Origin: Thermogutta sp039793925 | GTDB lineage: Bacteria > Planctomycetota > Planctomycetia > Pirellulales > Thermoguttaceae | NCBI RefSeq assembly: GCF_039793925.1 | Contig: NZ_JBAMME010000269.1 | Location: forward strand, 1 to 64,000 | Length of the DNA stretch: 64,000 nucleotides | Direction: 5' to 3' | Shown here: one piece after another, positions 8,886-18,535 of the stretch | Position numbering within the stretch: position 1 is the first letter of the stretch | How the letters are laid out: each line of letters begins with the position of its first letter | Translations under genes and position numbers: made by a program | The notes under the pieces: generated by a model | What the model saw: the letters and a program-made list of their open reading frames with translations, nothing else | What the model was told of the DNA's origin: nothing | Databases searched by the model: none

Positions 8886-11125
8886 CCTTCGGTGCGGCGG
8901 CGTTCTTATTAGCGGCCTTGGCGGCGATTATTCCGCCAATCCTGCATATGATCAATCGGCAGCGTGCCAAGCAACTGCCTTTCAGCACCCTGCGCTTTTT
9001 AAAAGTCAGTGTACAAAAGACGCGGCGACGGCGCCAGATCAGAGATATTTTCCTCATGCTACTGCGGATGGCAGTCCTCATTCTCATCGCAATTGGACTG
9101 GCCCGTCCCACGCTCAGTAAAGTCCGATCGCTTTTCGGCGGTTCTGAGGCGGCCGTGGCCATTGTCCTGGATAATTCAGCGAGCATGGGGTGGATCGACG
9201 AAGGACGACCGCGATTTGAACTGGCCGTTGCAGCAGCCAACCAAATATTGGGGGAACTTCAGGCAGGCGATGAAGTTGCATTGTGGGCGACCTGCGGGCA
9301 GTCTTACCCTGAACTTGGCAAATTCGATCGGCAGCATGATAAGGTGCGTCAGCTCTTGGCCCAAATCGCGCAGCAAGGGCCAACGTTCGAGCGGGGGTCG
9401 CTCATGCCCCTGATAATCCAGGCTCGTGAGCAGCTCGCCCAATCCCAGGCTCCCCAGCGTTATCTGTTCGTTATCACGGATAATCAAAGTGTGGCATGGG
9501 AGGGATTGGAAGAAAATCGTAGTCCGGCGAGCAGAGACACTACACCCCCCGAGAACGGCAGGGAGGATCGTCGCTTGCGCGATATCCCGATTGTCGTCGT
9601 GGACTGCCAGCGGACCCCGCGTCCCAACGTGGCGGTCCGAAAGGCGACTGTTCAATCGGTCCTCCCCGTGGCCGGCGTGCCCATGAAGGTCGTGCTAGAG
9701 CTGTTCAACGCGTCATCCGTCCCGCGGCACCGGGTTGCCGAAGTCTACGTGGATGGTATTAAAGTGGGGACAACGCCCGAATTGACAATTCCGCCGGAGG
9801 GTGCCGTCCCGGCCGAAGTCGTTTTCACTTTGGATCGCGGAGGCATTCACCAGGGTGAGGTGCGACTTGTTGGAGAGGACGGAGCACGCTTCGATGACCG
9901 GCGCTTTTTCACAATCGAGATTGAAGCTGCCATTCCCGTCGCCGTCGTTATCAATGAACGCCGAGAGATCGCCTATCTCAACGATTCCTTCTATTTGGAA
10001 AAAGCGCTTGAGCCCATCGAAGGTCAAAACTGGGCTATTAAAACGAGCCTACTCACGTCAAACGAACTCACGACGGAACCTCTTTCAAAGTATCGGATCA
10101 TTTACTTGGTCAATTTGCACTCTCTTGAAGCACCAGTTGTTGAAAAGTTGGCGACATTCGTGCAAAATGGCGGTCGCCTCGTGTGGGTCGCTGGCGAGGA
10201 AGTAGATCCCACGACGTACAATGGCATGAATGAGATGGCCAAAGGCGGTCTACTCCCAGTCCCATTAGACTCCGTAAGATCGGCTGAGATTGAAGAAGGC
10301 CGAGATAGCTGGCGCGTGAACTGGCTCGACGTTCAGCATCCAGCCATCAGCGGATTTGCCGAGCCCCCCGCACTCTATCAGTCAATCCTTGTCTATAAAT
10401 ATGTCAGGCTCAAAGCCGACGAAACGGACGGTGCACGAGTGTTACTCCGGCTGGACGGAGATGGGGACCCGCTGCTGGTTGAAAAACAGGTGGGCCAAGG
10501 AATAGTACTATTTCTCGGAACAAGCGTGCACGTGGAATGGACGAATTTCCCACTCAGACCGATTTTTGCTCCGCTCATGGCAAGACTTGCGTTCTATCTG
10601 GCGGGTGGGGAGGCCACGCAGTCCGCCGGTCTCGCTGGACAGCCGCTGGTCATACCGTTTTTGGGGCAAATCCCTCCGGGAGTGATCGAAGTTACACCGC
10701 CAAGCGGCTCGCTCATGCGATTTAATGTCGAGCCGCAAAGTAAAGAATTTCGGTACACGGATACTCATCAAGTTGGCGTCTATCAATTCCGGCTTCTCGC
10801 TTCTGTTCGACCGGTACAGAAAGTCTTTGCCGTCAATGTGGATCCCGATGAAACTGATCCCACAAAGATCGAAAATACTACCATTGAAGAAGCATTTTCC
10901 GGATTTCCCCTGGTTTTTGCTGAAAATCCTGAGGATCTATCCCAAACATTCGATTTTCTGCGACACGGAAAGAGTTTGGCCGAATTTTTCTTGACTCTCG
11001 TATTGCTCGGCCTCGTGTTTGAGACCTTTATTTCCAATTGGTTCAGTCCCCGGGATGAAGAAAAACGTCCGCGACCGCTGGAGAGCTACAGGCCGACGCG
11101 ACGCCTCGCCCCGCAACTCGGCTGA
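8882..11125 (+). CDS. BatA-type membrane protein with VWA domain
   Basis: A 747-residue membrane protein. The N-terminus is the BatA region: a first helix (FLLAALAAIIPPILHMI), a conserved basic segment and a second helix near residue 60-75. A VWA-like domain with VLDNSAS follows. The middle is a long extracytoplasmic part with beta-sandwich character and a GATase-like segment around residues 400-450. It ends with one helix near residue 705-722 and a basic tail. Overlaps the DUF58 gene by 4 bp and is the last gene of the unit. A convergent gene follows after 169 bases in which I see no clear terminator. Confidence 0.85.
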   Translation: MTFGAAAFLLAALAAIIPPILHMINRQRAKQLPFSTLRFLKVSVQKTRRRRQIRDIFLMLLRMAVLILIAIGLARPTLSKVRSLFGGSEAAVAIVLDNSASMGWIDEGRPRFELAVAAANQILGELQAGDEVALWATCGQSYPELGKFDRQHDKVRQLLAQIAQQGPTFERGSLMPLIIQAREQLAQSQAPQRYLFVITDNQSVAWEGLEENRSPASRDTTPPENGREDRRLRDIPIVVVDCQRTPRPNVAVRKATVQSVLPVAGVPMKVVLELFNASSVPRHRVAEVYVDGIKVGTTPELTIPPEGAVPAEVVFTLDRGGIHQGEVRLVGEDGARFDDRRFFTIEIEAAIPVAVVINERREIAYLNDSFYLEKALEPIEGQNWAIKTSLLTSNELTTEPLSKYRIIYLVNLHSLEAPVVEKLATFVQNGGRLVWVAGEEVDPTTYNGMNEMAKGGLLPVPLDSVRSAEIEEGRDSWRVNWLDVQHPAISGFAEPPALYQSILVYKYVRLKADETDGARVLLRLDGDGDPLLVEKQVGQGIVLFLGTSVHVEWTNFPLRPIFAPLMARLAFYLAGGEATQSAGLAGQPLVIPFLGQIPPGVIEVTPPSGSLMRFNVEPQSKEFRYTDTHQVGVYQFRLLASVRPVQKVFAVNVDPDETDPTKIENTTIEEAFSGFPLVFAENPEDLSQTFDFLRHGKSLAEFFLTLVLLGLVFETFISNWFSPRDEEKRPRPLESYRPTRRLAPQLG

Positions 11126-11294
11126 AACGACCAGGTCTTCGAGGAAACCTCTAATCGCGAAAAACCAAATCGCAACGGCCGTCGAGGGTTCAACCCTTTG
11201 CCAGCCACGCAGGCGGAGAACGTCCGGATTAGCACCAGTTCACACGCGCGGTTTTACTCAAGTCTCGAGTAAAGGGCACTCGCCCAAGGCGGCA

Positions 11295-13052
11295 TCACTT
11301 GGCGGCATTCCGGATTTCCGGCGGCAATGTGAGAATCAATTCCGCCAGTTTGCGACGGGCTTCTTCATAATCTTCTGGGTTATCCGACCACTCGAACCAA
11401 CTAGGAGTAAGGGACAAAACGAGACGTTGAGCATCATCGGCCCGGTCGCCGCGGCGCAGCATCTCCAAATACTCATAATCCTCGATAGAGTCCCGCAGCG
11501 CCTTCAGCCGCAAGGAGGGTACAATACCCTCATAGCCGCATGGTCTGGCGGGATAGACAAGCGTTCCTTCCCCATTGAACGTCAACGGTCGATCGGCCGG
11601 GCCCGGCCGGTACGTGTTAGCGTCCGTCCAGGGGTCCTCCACCTGGTCCCAGTAACTCATTCCACCCCAGTAAAGCAGTCCTGTGATTCCGAATCGCCAT
11701 GAAATCCAGGACGGCACGCGATAGTGGAGGAGTGGATAGTCGATATGCCACCAGGGCGATATTCTCTTTCCCTGACACAGGGCCGTGTACGCCCACATGA
11801 TCTCACCGAGTGCCTGCCGCTGTTTCGCGGTGGGTTCATCGTAGAGCGGAAAGAGGGAGCACCAGATATCGACAGCACCATAGAGGTCGCCCCATGCCGG
11901 GTTCTGAGTCACGGTCTGTTCTACGACAAGGACCTTCACTTTCGTTTGTGCTGCTCGAATTGATTTGCCCCAGTGACGGACAAACTCGTACGCCTCCGGA
12001 TCGTTGGGTTCGTCTTTCAGATAGATGTAGAAGATCACGTGAGGACGTGCGATCTCTGCAATGGCTTTGTCCCATGCTGCCAGCCACGCATGCAGGTCGT
12101 CAGGCGACTGCCCAGGATCTGTTACTCTCCCCACCGGCGAGGGGATCTGAATCGCGTTGACGTGATAACGATCGATCCAGCTGCGGAGCTTCGCGATACT
12201 CTCCTGAGGTAACGTGTAGCCTGAGTCGTCCCGCCGCAGGACCAACCAGTCCGATGGTGGGTAGGCATTGATCCGATGTTCACTGACTAGAGCAGCGCAT
12301 TGCTTGTCCACCTCTTCCCAATTTTCAGGGGGTGACTCCTTCCCTGATGTCGCACGTTTAACGTAGTACGAACGCATCCGCTGCGACGGCGAGCCGAATG
12401 CTGTGACCAGGGACGGTGTACTGGGAAGAGTGAAGTCCCAGACTTCCAGCGTCACAGGAATTTCCGATGCGCTGACTGCATTTCCCCGCACCGTGATTCT
12501 CCCCGCGTATTTCCCAGGCGGCGTTTCAGGAGGAACAAAAATGTCTATGTAGAATCCGTGGGTTTCTTCAGCCGGTAAATCGAATGGCAAAGCCTGGTAC
12601 TTCCCGTGAAGGGAAACCTCCGTTATGGGATTCCGAGTTGGAATAAGTGGATCGGGATACCAGCCCGGACGAAAGGCCTCATTTCGATATGTCCCGTGAA
12701 CAATATGAATTTGATGCTCGCGATAAACTCGGAAATTAGACGGGCTAATCGTGGCGTTTTGCGGTCCTTTTAAAGCAGTGGTATCGATCTGGATCTGCGG
12801 AACTGGCTGGGAACTCCGAAAGAAAATCTGGAAACCAACCCATTCGTTTCTGGCCGCTGCTACCTCAATCGCCTGCATAGCAGGCCGAGGGGGCATGTCC
12901 TCACGGCAGAAGCGTCGCGTCGCTGTTTCCACCCAAACGGTCACTTCTGCCACGACGGGTTTCCACATCCCAATCCACACCAAGCTGCTCAAGATCAACA
13001 TGCAGGTTGGCCAGCGGTTGACGACGAAGGAACAAACACGGCGTGTGTGCAT
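11295..13052 (-). CDS. Secreted DUF4091 protein, glycoside-hydrolase-like
   Basis: Predicted secreted protein of 585 residues with a signal peptide (hydrophobic core LILSSLVWIGMW, then VVAEV). An N-terminal beta-sandwich (residues about 37-210) leads to a TIM-barrel-like domain. The C-terminal DUF4091 block has LLYWGGMSYW, then GEGTLVYP and PSLRLKALRDSIEDYEYLEML, the recognisable end of this family. The substrate is unknown; families with DUF4091 are usually linked to glycan breakdown. GGGGAGGT 8 bases before the ATG supports this start. It converges on the BatA-type gene. Confidence 0.85.
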   Translation of the reverse strand: MHTRRVCSFVVNRWPTCMLILSSLVWIGMWKPVVAEVTVWVETATRRFCREDMPPRPAMQAIEVAAARNEWVGFQIFFRSSQPVPQIQIDTTALKGPQNATISPSNFRVYREHQIHIVHGTYRNEAFRPGWYPDPLIPTRNPITEVSLHGKYQALPFDLPAEETHGFYIDIFVPPETPPGKYAGRITVRGNAVSASEIPVTLEVWDFTLPSTPSLVTAFGSPSQRMRSYYVKRATSGKESPPENWEEVDKQCAALVSEHRINAYPPSDWLVLRRDDSGYTLPQESIAKLRSWIDRYHVNAIQIPSPVGRVTDPGQSPDDLHAWLAAWDKAIAEIARPHVIFYIYLKDEPNDPEAYEFVRHWGKSIRAAQTKVKVLVVEQTVTQNPAWGDLYGAVDIWCSLFPLYDEPTAKQRQALGEIMWAYTALCQGKRISPWWHIDYPLLHYRVPSWISWRFGITGLLYWGGMSYWDQVEDPWTDANTYRPGPADRPLTFNGEGTLVYPARPCGYEGIVPSLRLKALRDSIEDYEYLEMLRRGDRADDAQRLVLSLTPSWFEWSDNPEDYEEARRKLAELILTLPPEIRNAAK

Positions 13053-13729
13053 GGCATACCTCCCCGAGAGATAGCTACCCAGCGAAGCTCCTCGGCACCG
13101 TTCTTTTCAACTGCGGCGCGATTGCTTCACAGTATTACCCACCAATGCCATTCGTGCCCAAAAGATTGTTGGCTTCTCAAAATATGCCGTGGCGTGTGAC
13201 GTTTCCGGCCGGCCCCTATTATCTCGGAAAGGAAGTGGCAAAGGTACTGGGAAGAAGGCTGAGCCATCCCATTTTTGCAAGAACAGGTGAGAGGCCAAAG
13301 GCCTAATGTAAAGTGTTGTCGGGGCAATTCATGAATTGGCCCTACGGTTTCGCAGGAACTATGCTAACTAGACGGAACTCGGACAGGGAGACGGACTCCC
13401 CAACGTCAAAATGCGGATGTTCCAAGCAGGTCTCCCCAGGCTGAGGTCCAATCCTACGTGCACGTCGGCGAGGTCCATATTCCTTCCTCGCGGCAGAGAA
13501 AAAGGGGATGACTCAAGGAGAAAATGTGGATCCCTTTTGGCGGCCGGACTGCTCACGTCTGTGAAGCTGGCAGAGAAAAAGGCCCGGTCTGTTCGGTTTC
13601 GCTCCGCGTTGCGACACGGAAGTCTGCTTGAAAATTGACTTTTCGGTTTGACGGCGTTAGCTAGAATTCCTTAAAGGAACCATCCGAACGGACAAATCTC
13701 TTTTACTTTCTCCGTCGGGAAGTTGCGCA
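13053..13729. other. Intergenic region with repeat copy B
   Basis: About 680 bases between the divergent DUF4091 and radical SAM genes. Repeat copy B lies at 13316-13445. Near 13635-13667 there are promoter-like pieces (TTGACT, TTGACG, TAGAAT), but no pair has good spacing. GGCAGAGAAAAA occurs twice (about 13492 and 13569) and again at about 29983 in another intergenic region. No gene is supported. Confidence 0.45.
13316..13445 (+). repeat. Dispersed repeat, copy B (partial or diverged)
   Basis: Begins GTTGTC then GGGGCAATTCATGAATTGGCCC and TACGGTTT. This aligns directly with the start of copy C (GTTGCA, AGGGACAATTCATAAATTG, CCCCTACCGTTT). About 80 bases on, GAGACGGACTCCCCAACGT and then AAGCAGGTCT align with copy A read on the minus strand (GAGATGGACCACCCAAACGT, AAGCAGGTCT). 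Beyond about 13445 I cannot follow the similarity by eye. Confidence 0.55.
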
Positions 13730-14860
13730 ATGGCCCAAAACACGGCTCCCCAGTTTACAAAGCGATTTTCAGACTATTCTTGGAAGGATATCCAGCACAG
13801 TCCGCTCATGCTCTACTATGAAGTCACCCAGGCGTGCGACCTGGTGTGCAAGCACTGTCGAGCGTCGGCACAGCCGTCGGCGCATCCTGAGGAACTTTCT
13901 CCCGAGGAAGCGCGGGCACTCATCCAGGAAGCCTCACTATTTCCTAAAAAACCGAACATCGTCTTCACCGGCGGTGACCCGCTCAAGCGTGCCGACATTT
14001 TCGACCTGATTGCCTATGCCAAAGAATGCGGTCTCAATGTCGCATTGACACCGTCGGCGACTCCGCTGGCCACCGCCAGTGCTCTCAAACGAGCAAAAGA
14101 TGCGGGAGCCACGGCGCTTGGGGTGAGCCTGGATGGCGCCGACGCGGTAACGCACGATGCCTTTCGCGGCTGGCAGGGTAGTTTCGACCGCACGATGGAG
14201 ATTCTGGCGATTGGCCGAGAGCTGGGCTTCTATCTCCAAGTCAACACCACGATTACCCGGCGGAATGTGAAGCAGGTGGAGGCGATGGCCGAACTGCTGA
14301 ATGACCAGGGAATCCATATGTGGTCGGTGTTCTTCTTGGTTCCCGTCGGCCGTGGCGTGTTTGAACAGCGGATTGCACCAGAGGAATACGAACAGGTGTT
14401 CAAAATACTGTGGGAACAGGCTCAAACTCGGCCGTACGCAATCAAGACCACGGAGGCACCCCATTACCGCCGATTCGTGCTGGAAGAGCTGCGACGCCTG
14501 CCGGAGGAGAAGGTTTCTCCGAAGGCGGTTCAACTGGCCAAACGGCTCACGCTAGGTGTCGGTGATGGGAAAGGAATCATGTTTGTGGGGCATACGGGTG
14601 AGATTTACCCGGCCGGTTTCCTGCCCATCCAGTGTGGCCGGTTCCCCAAAGACTCGATCGTCAAGACATATCAGGAGCACGAGGTCTTTCTCGCTCTCCG
14701 AAATCCGAATCTGTTGGGGGGAAAGTGTGGTGTTTGTCGATACCGCTACGTCTGTGGCGGCAGCCGTGCTCGATCTTATGCAGTCACAGGAGACTATCTG
14801 GCTCCTGAGCCGGACTGCGTGTTTTTCTCCGAAACGGACGTTCCTTTCCAGCCTCACTGA
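13730..14860 (+). CDS. Radical SAM/SPASM domain protein
   Basis: 376 residues. The N-terminal radical SAM cluster motif is Cys36-x3-Cys40-x2-Cys43 in YYEVTQACDLVCKHCRA. The SAM-binding GGDP is near residue 80. The C-terminal SPASM-type cysteines are in CGVCRYRYVCGG and at APEPDCVF. This is the layout of stand-alone SPASM enzymes related to the haem-biosynthesis and peptide-modifying groups; I think of the TIGR04053-type family, but the substrate cannot be told. No small precursor peptide or other partner gene lies next to it. Confidence 0.85.
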   Translation: MAQNTAPQFTKRFSDYSWKDIQHSPLMLYYEVTQACDLVCKHCRASAQPSAHPEELSPEEARALIQEASLFPKKPNIVFTGGDPLKRADIFDLIAYAKECGLNVALTPSATPLATASALKRAKDAGATALGVSLDGADAVTHDAFRGWQGSFDRTMEILAIGRELGFYLQVNTTITRRNVKQVEAMAELLNDQGIHMWSVFFLVPVGRGVFEQRIAPEEYEQVFKILWEQAQTRPYAIKTTEAPHYRRFVLEELRRLPEEKVSPKAVQLAKRLTLGVGDGKGIMFVGHTGEIYPAGFLPIQCGRFPKDSIVKTYQEHEVFLALRNPNLLGGKCGVCRYRYVCGGSRARSYAVTGDYLAPEPDCVFFSETDVPFQPH

Positions 14861-15236
14861 ACGGACTCTAGTACCTGACCACCAGCGGTTTTCGGCCGTT
14901 AAGTTCGGCCCGGGAATGGGCCGCCCGGAGAGCAAACCCCTGGGGCGAGGCGTCTCCTCCGTCTGCGCTCGATGTTATCCGCGACCGGGCAGGCTTTTTC
15001 GGGAAAAAATGCCGAAAAACTGTAAAACCAGAGAAAGTTAGCCGATGCTTTTGGACAAGACGATCAGACGTTGCCCCTGAAAAGCCGTTTTTTTGCGGAT
15101 TTTCCCGGGCTCCCATCTTGAAATCCCGGAAAAATTCGGTCTAATCATGACAAACGTGGCTGGAGCCCGCAGTTGCGGGGCGTAGGACGGACGTGGTTTG
15201 CATTGTGTGTCACATGGTTTAGGAGGTACGTGGCGT
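14861..15236. other. HU upstream region
   Basis: 376 bases between the radical SAM gene and HU. It contains the promoter candidate at 15118-15145 and a G+C-rich hairpin (GCCCGC / GCGGGGC, 15165-15181) in the presumed HU leader. The rest is unassigned. Confidence 0.4.
15118..15145 (+). promoter_or_regulatory. Candidate sigma-70 promoter of the HU gene
   Basis: TTGAAA (15118-15123) and TCTAAT (15140-15145) are each one base from the consensus, with a 16-base spacer. A transcript starting near 15152 would have a leader of about 85 bases including the hairpin at 15165-15181. Confidence 0.45.
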
Positions 15237-15563
15237 ATGGCAAAGGACACCGCAGCGAAGAAGCCCCTTACCAAAACACAGCTCGTGAAGGCCCTGGCAG
15301 AGGCGACCGGCCTCAAAAAAGGGGACGTGGAGGCGGTATTGAGCGCCCTGACGGAGGAAGTGAAAAAAGCCTTGAGCCCTCGTGGACCTGGAGCGTTCGT
15401 CCTCCCAGGGTTGCTGAAGATCAAGAGAGCGAAAACGAAGCCAACCCCTGCTCGCCAAATGCCTAAGCCTGGTAAGCCGGACGAGATCATCACGATCCCC
15501 GCGAAGCCGGCCCGGAACGTGGTTCGTATTCGGGCATTGAAACAACTCAAAGAGATGGTCTGA
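15237..15563 (+). CDS. HU-family DNA-binding protein
   Basis: Histone-like dimeric DNA-bending protein, 108 residues. It has a short Lys/Ala-rich leader, then the helix pair (TKTQLVKALAEATGLKKGDV) and a beta-arm region containing GPGAFVLPGLLKIK, a form common in planctomycete HU proteins. The C-terminal half is rich in Pro and Lys. AGGAGG at 15221-15226 lies 10 bases before the ATG at 15237 and excludes the longer upstream start at 15198. It stands alone with its own candidate promoter and a candidate terminator. Confidence 0.92.
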   Translation: MAKDTAAKKPLTKTQLVKALAEATGLKKGDVEAVLSALTEEVKKALSPRGPGAFVLPGLLKIKRAKTKPTPARQMPKPGKPDEIITIPAKPARNVVRIRALKQLKEMV

Positions 15564-15961
15564 TTCGAGTTTTGCCTGCTCGGTCAGCTTCGGAAGCTTT
15601 TACCGAGTATCGGCAGCGGGAAGATTTGTCGCCTTTCGACAGGCGGCCGAATGGCTTTTTCACCTCACCGCTCGCCGGAAGTTTCGAGACGTTTCCGGCA
15701 GTAGCGTTCACCGCCAGAGATGCGGGTTATTTCGTGGTTAGCCGCATGAGGTGCTAGTTGCCGACTTTGCCAAGTCAGAAAAATCAGCGCCGCTAACGGC
15801 GCGATCGCTTCGCTATGGGCTGCATCCACGTGGCAGGGTGACGTTTTCTGCCCCTGCTACGTTTTTCTTTTCTTACACACACTGCTTCCACTTTAGCCGA
15901 TCGCCGGTGAGCCATTCGCGATGGATAGGTCCCATGACTTGTCTGCCTTCGCCGGCGATTT
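15564..15961. other. Intergenic region after HU
   Basis: About 400 bases between the convergent HU and maf genes. Three inverted repeats are visible: 15586-15601 (listed as a terminator), GCCGGAA/TTCCGGC at 15674-15699, and GCGCCG-CTAA-CGGCGC near 15790. No gene is supported. Confidence 0.4.
15586..15601 (+). terminator. Candidate terminator of the HU gene
   Basis: A short stem, AGCTT-CGG-AAGCT followed by TTT, 22 bases after the HU stop. It is nested within CTCGGT/ACCGAG, which could extend the fold. The T-run is short, so the call is tentative. Confidence 0.35.
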
Positions 15962-16555
15962 TTATACCTCTTTCCGTTCCAGTGACGCGAGCATTTCTTG
16001 TAGAAGTTCGATCGGCAGTCCTACTACATTGCTTTCACTTCCTTCAAGGATTTTCAGCCATCCTAGCCGGTCCTGATAGCCGAAGGCCCCTGCTTTGCCC
16101 TCCCACAGGCCGGTATCCAGATATTCTTGAATCGCGTCATCCGGGATGAAATCCATCACCAGGCGGGTACAGGCAACGCGGATATCGGGAGAACGATCGG
16201 GGTAATCCCAGAGACACACTCCCGTGAAGACACGATGCTCGTTGCCCCGCAACAGACGTAAAATCTCCCGAGCATGGTCCACGTCCCGAGGTTTGCCGAC
16301 AAGTTGCCCGCGACATTCGACCACGGTATCGCAGGCGAGAATCAAACCGCGGCCCACTTTCTCAGCAACATTCCGGGCCTTTTGAAATGCCATCCTCGCT
16401 GCAAATTGAGCCGGATTCTCTCCGCTGCAGATACCACATTCAGCGGAGTCGTCAGGCGGGACAACGCGGAAGGGAATACGTAATTGCTCGAGAAGTTCCC
16501 TCCTCCGTGGAGATTGACTTGCCAGTACAAGTTCTCGGCAATGGCGACCAGCCAT
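15962..16555 (-). CDS. maf: Maf-family nucleoside triphosphate pyrophosphatase
   Basis: House-cleaning enzyme that hydrolyses non-canonical nucleoside triphosphates to monophosphates. The 197 residues contain the N-terminal Maf motif LASQSPRRRELLEQL, the ACDTVV motif near residue 95, GKPRDVDHAREILRLLRG, and the C-terminal GAFGYQDR...NVVGLPIELL. Length and motif order are normal. It is divergent from the sulfatase gene. Confidence 0.93.
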   Translation of the reverse strand: MAGRHCRELVLASQSPRRRELLEQLRIPFRVVPPDDSAECGICSGENPAQFAARMAFQKARNVAEKVGRGLILACDTVVECRGQLVGKPRDVDHAREILRLLRGNEHRVFTGVCLWDYPDRSPDIRVACTRLVMDFIPDDAIQEYLDTGLWEGKAGAFGYQDRLGWLKILEGSESNVVGLPIELLQEMLASLERKEV

Positions 16556-16786
16556 AGAGTATCGTGAGCCCTTTCGTACTCAGCCAGGAATTTTCCAAAT
16601 TGCACTGCTCAGCGTCAGGCGAGTGCGTTCCCAATGCGTCTATCCGGTCATTATACTTGGTGGAGAACCCCTGCTTTGCTATGGAGGTACGGCGGCAGAC
16701 TGGGTTGCCCAAAACGAAATCCTGCGCCAGAATGAGCATGGACAATTTTGGGGATCCGAACGTAGACATTGATGGGAGGCTTGTTG

Positions 16787-18235
16787 ATGTACCGACGTGT
16801 CCTGCTGTGGGCGGGTTGCTTAACGTTCGTCGCTAATTCGTTGCTCGGTGCCTCGGCCGCACAAGAGCGCCCGGAACGGCCAAACCTTGTTGTTATCAAT
16901 ATCGACGACTTGGGTTACGCGGATATCGGACCGTTCGGCTCGGAAATTAATCGCACCCCGAATCTTGACCGAATGGCCGCCGAGGGTCGTAAACTTACTT
17001 CGTTTTACGCAGCACCGGTGTGTTCTCCATCCCGTGCCGCTTTGATGACAGGAAGCTACGCGAAGCGTGCTCTGCCTATTCCTCATGTGCTATTTCCAGC
17101 CGACCCTGTAGGTTTGGCTCCGGAGGAGGTAACTCTTGCGGAAATCCTTAAAACCGCAGGTTATCGGACATGTTTGATCGGCAAGTGGCATCTCGGGGAT
17201 CAACCGGAATTTCTGCCACTCCAGCAAGGCTTCGATGAATACTTCGGGCTTCCGTACTCCAATGACATGGGGCCTGCAGAAGATGGCGTGAAAAGTAGTC
17301 TTGGCCAGCCACTTCCCAAGCCGCGCCCTGGCCAAAAAGGACAACCTCCCCTGCCGCTCATGCGCAACAACACGGTGATCAAGCGTGTGCTACCTGACGA
17401 TCAACAAGCCCTGGTAGAGATGTACACCCGGGAGGCGGTGAGATTTATTCGCGACAATCAAAACCAACCCTTTTTCCTGTATCTTGCCCACAACGCCGTG
17501 CATTTTCCGATTTACCCCGGAAAGAGCTGGGCAGGGCGTTCACCACATGGCATTTACTCCGACTGGGTTGAGGAAGTGGACTGGAGTGTGGGGCAGGTGC
17601 TCGACACACTTCGGGAAACTGGCTTGGATCGAAAAACGCTCGTTCTCTTCGTAAGTGATAACGGCGGCACGCAAAGAGCAGTCAATCGCCCCCTGCGGGG
17701 ATTCAAAGGGAGCACGTGGGAGGGTGGGATTCGGGTTCCGGCAATTGTCTGGTGGCCAGGCCAAATCCCGCCGGGAACGAGCACGGACGTGATCGTCGGA
17801 ATGTTCGATGTTCTGCCCACATTCGCATACCTGGCCGGTGCTCCACTTCCCAAAGACCGCAAATTGGACGGAATGAACATCTGGCCCCATTTGACTGGTG
17901 AGGCAGATGGTCAACCGGCGCATGAGACTTTCTTCTATTTCCGGGGACTGGTCCTGGAAGGCGTTCGTCACGGCGATTGGAAGTTGCGGATCGCTTCGGA
18001 CACAAAAGGCAAGCCCGAACTTTATAACTTACGAGAGGACATCGGCGAGTCCCGCAATGTGGCTGCCGAGTATCCCGAAATTGTCGCCCGGCTGGAAAAG
18101 CTGATGGCGGAAATGGATCAGGACCTTGGCCGCGATGGAATGGGGCCCGGTTGCCGTCCGTTGGGTCGGGTAAGCAATCCTCGTCCTCTTATCGACTATG
18201 ACGGGACAATTCGACCGGGATTTGAGCCGAAGTGA
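16787..18235 (+). CDS. Secreted sulfatase (formylglycine type)
   Basis: Hydrolyses sulfate esters, probably on polysaccharides, outside the cytoplasm. 482 residues with a signal peptide (MYRRVLLWAGCLTFVANSLL, cleavage near ASAAQ). Metal-binding DD at residues 40-41, and the formylglycine motif C79-S-P-S-R followed by AALMTG. Later motifs are FVSDNGG and GSTWEGGIRVP. The GGAGG at 16775-16779 lies 7 bases before the ATG at 16787, which decides the start against the in-frame ATG at 16772. Substrate specificity cannot be read from the sequence. The maturase for formylglycine is not in this window. Confidence 0.93.
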   Translation: MYRRVLLWAGCLTFVANSLLGASAAQERPERPNLVVINIDDLGYADIGPFGSEINRTPNLDRMAAEGRKLTSFYAAPVCSPSRAALMTGSYAKRALPIPHVLFPADPVGLAPEEVTLAEILKTAGYRTCLIGKWHLGDQPEFLPLQQGFDEYFGLPYSNDMGPAEDGVKSSLGQPLPKPRPGQKGQPPLPLMRNNTVIKRVLPDDQQALVEMYTREAVRFIRDNQNQPFFLYLAHNAVHFPIYPGKSWAGRSPHGIYSDWVEEVDWSVGQVLDTLRETGLDRKTLVLFVSDNGGTQRAVNRPLRGFKGSTWEGGIRVPAIVWWPGQIPPGTSTDVIVGMFDVLPTFAYLAGAPLPKDRKLDGMNIWPHLTGEADGQPAHETFFYFRGLVLEGVRHGDWKLRIASDTKGKPELYNLREDIGESRNVAAEYPEIVARLEKLMAEMDQDLGRDGMGPGCRPLGRVSNPRPLIDYDGTIRPGFEPK

Positions 18236-18535
18236 ATGGCCTCGCTGGCACAAGCCGCACGCAGTAGCGTTTCTGAAAAACGACCATCGAGCCCCTGCCT
18301 CAGGATCGAGCGGTTTTTCCGCAGGCACAAAAGGCTTGCTCGTTTCCCGTTTGGAGGTCAATCTCGGAAAAACTTTTTGGTGGGCACTCCTGCAATTTAC
18401 TTTTACTCTGTGATTTCGTTGGGGAGATGGCATCCATTGGAATGGTCCAATCTAAAATATTGCATAATACATCGTGAAAGCACGAGTCAGGTTGCGACTC
18501 TACCCATCCCTTGCCAGTTGCAAAGGAAGTGACCC

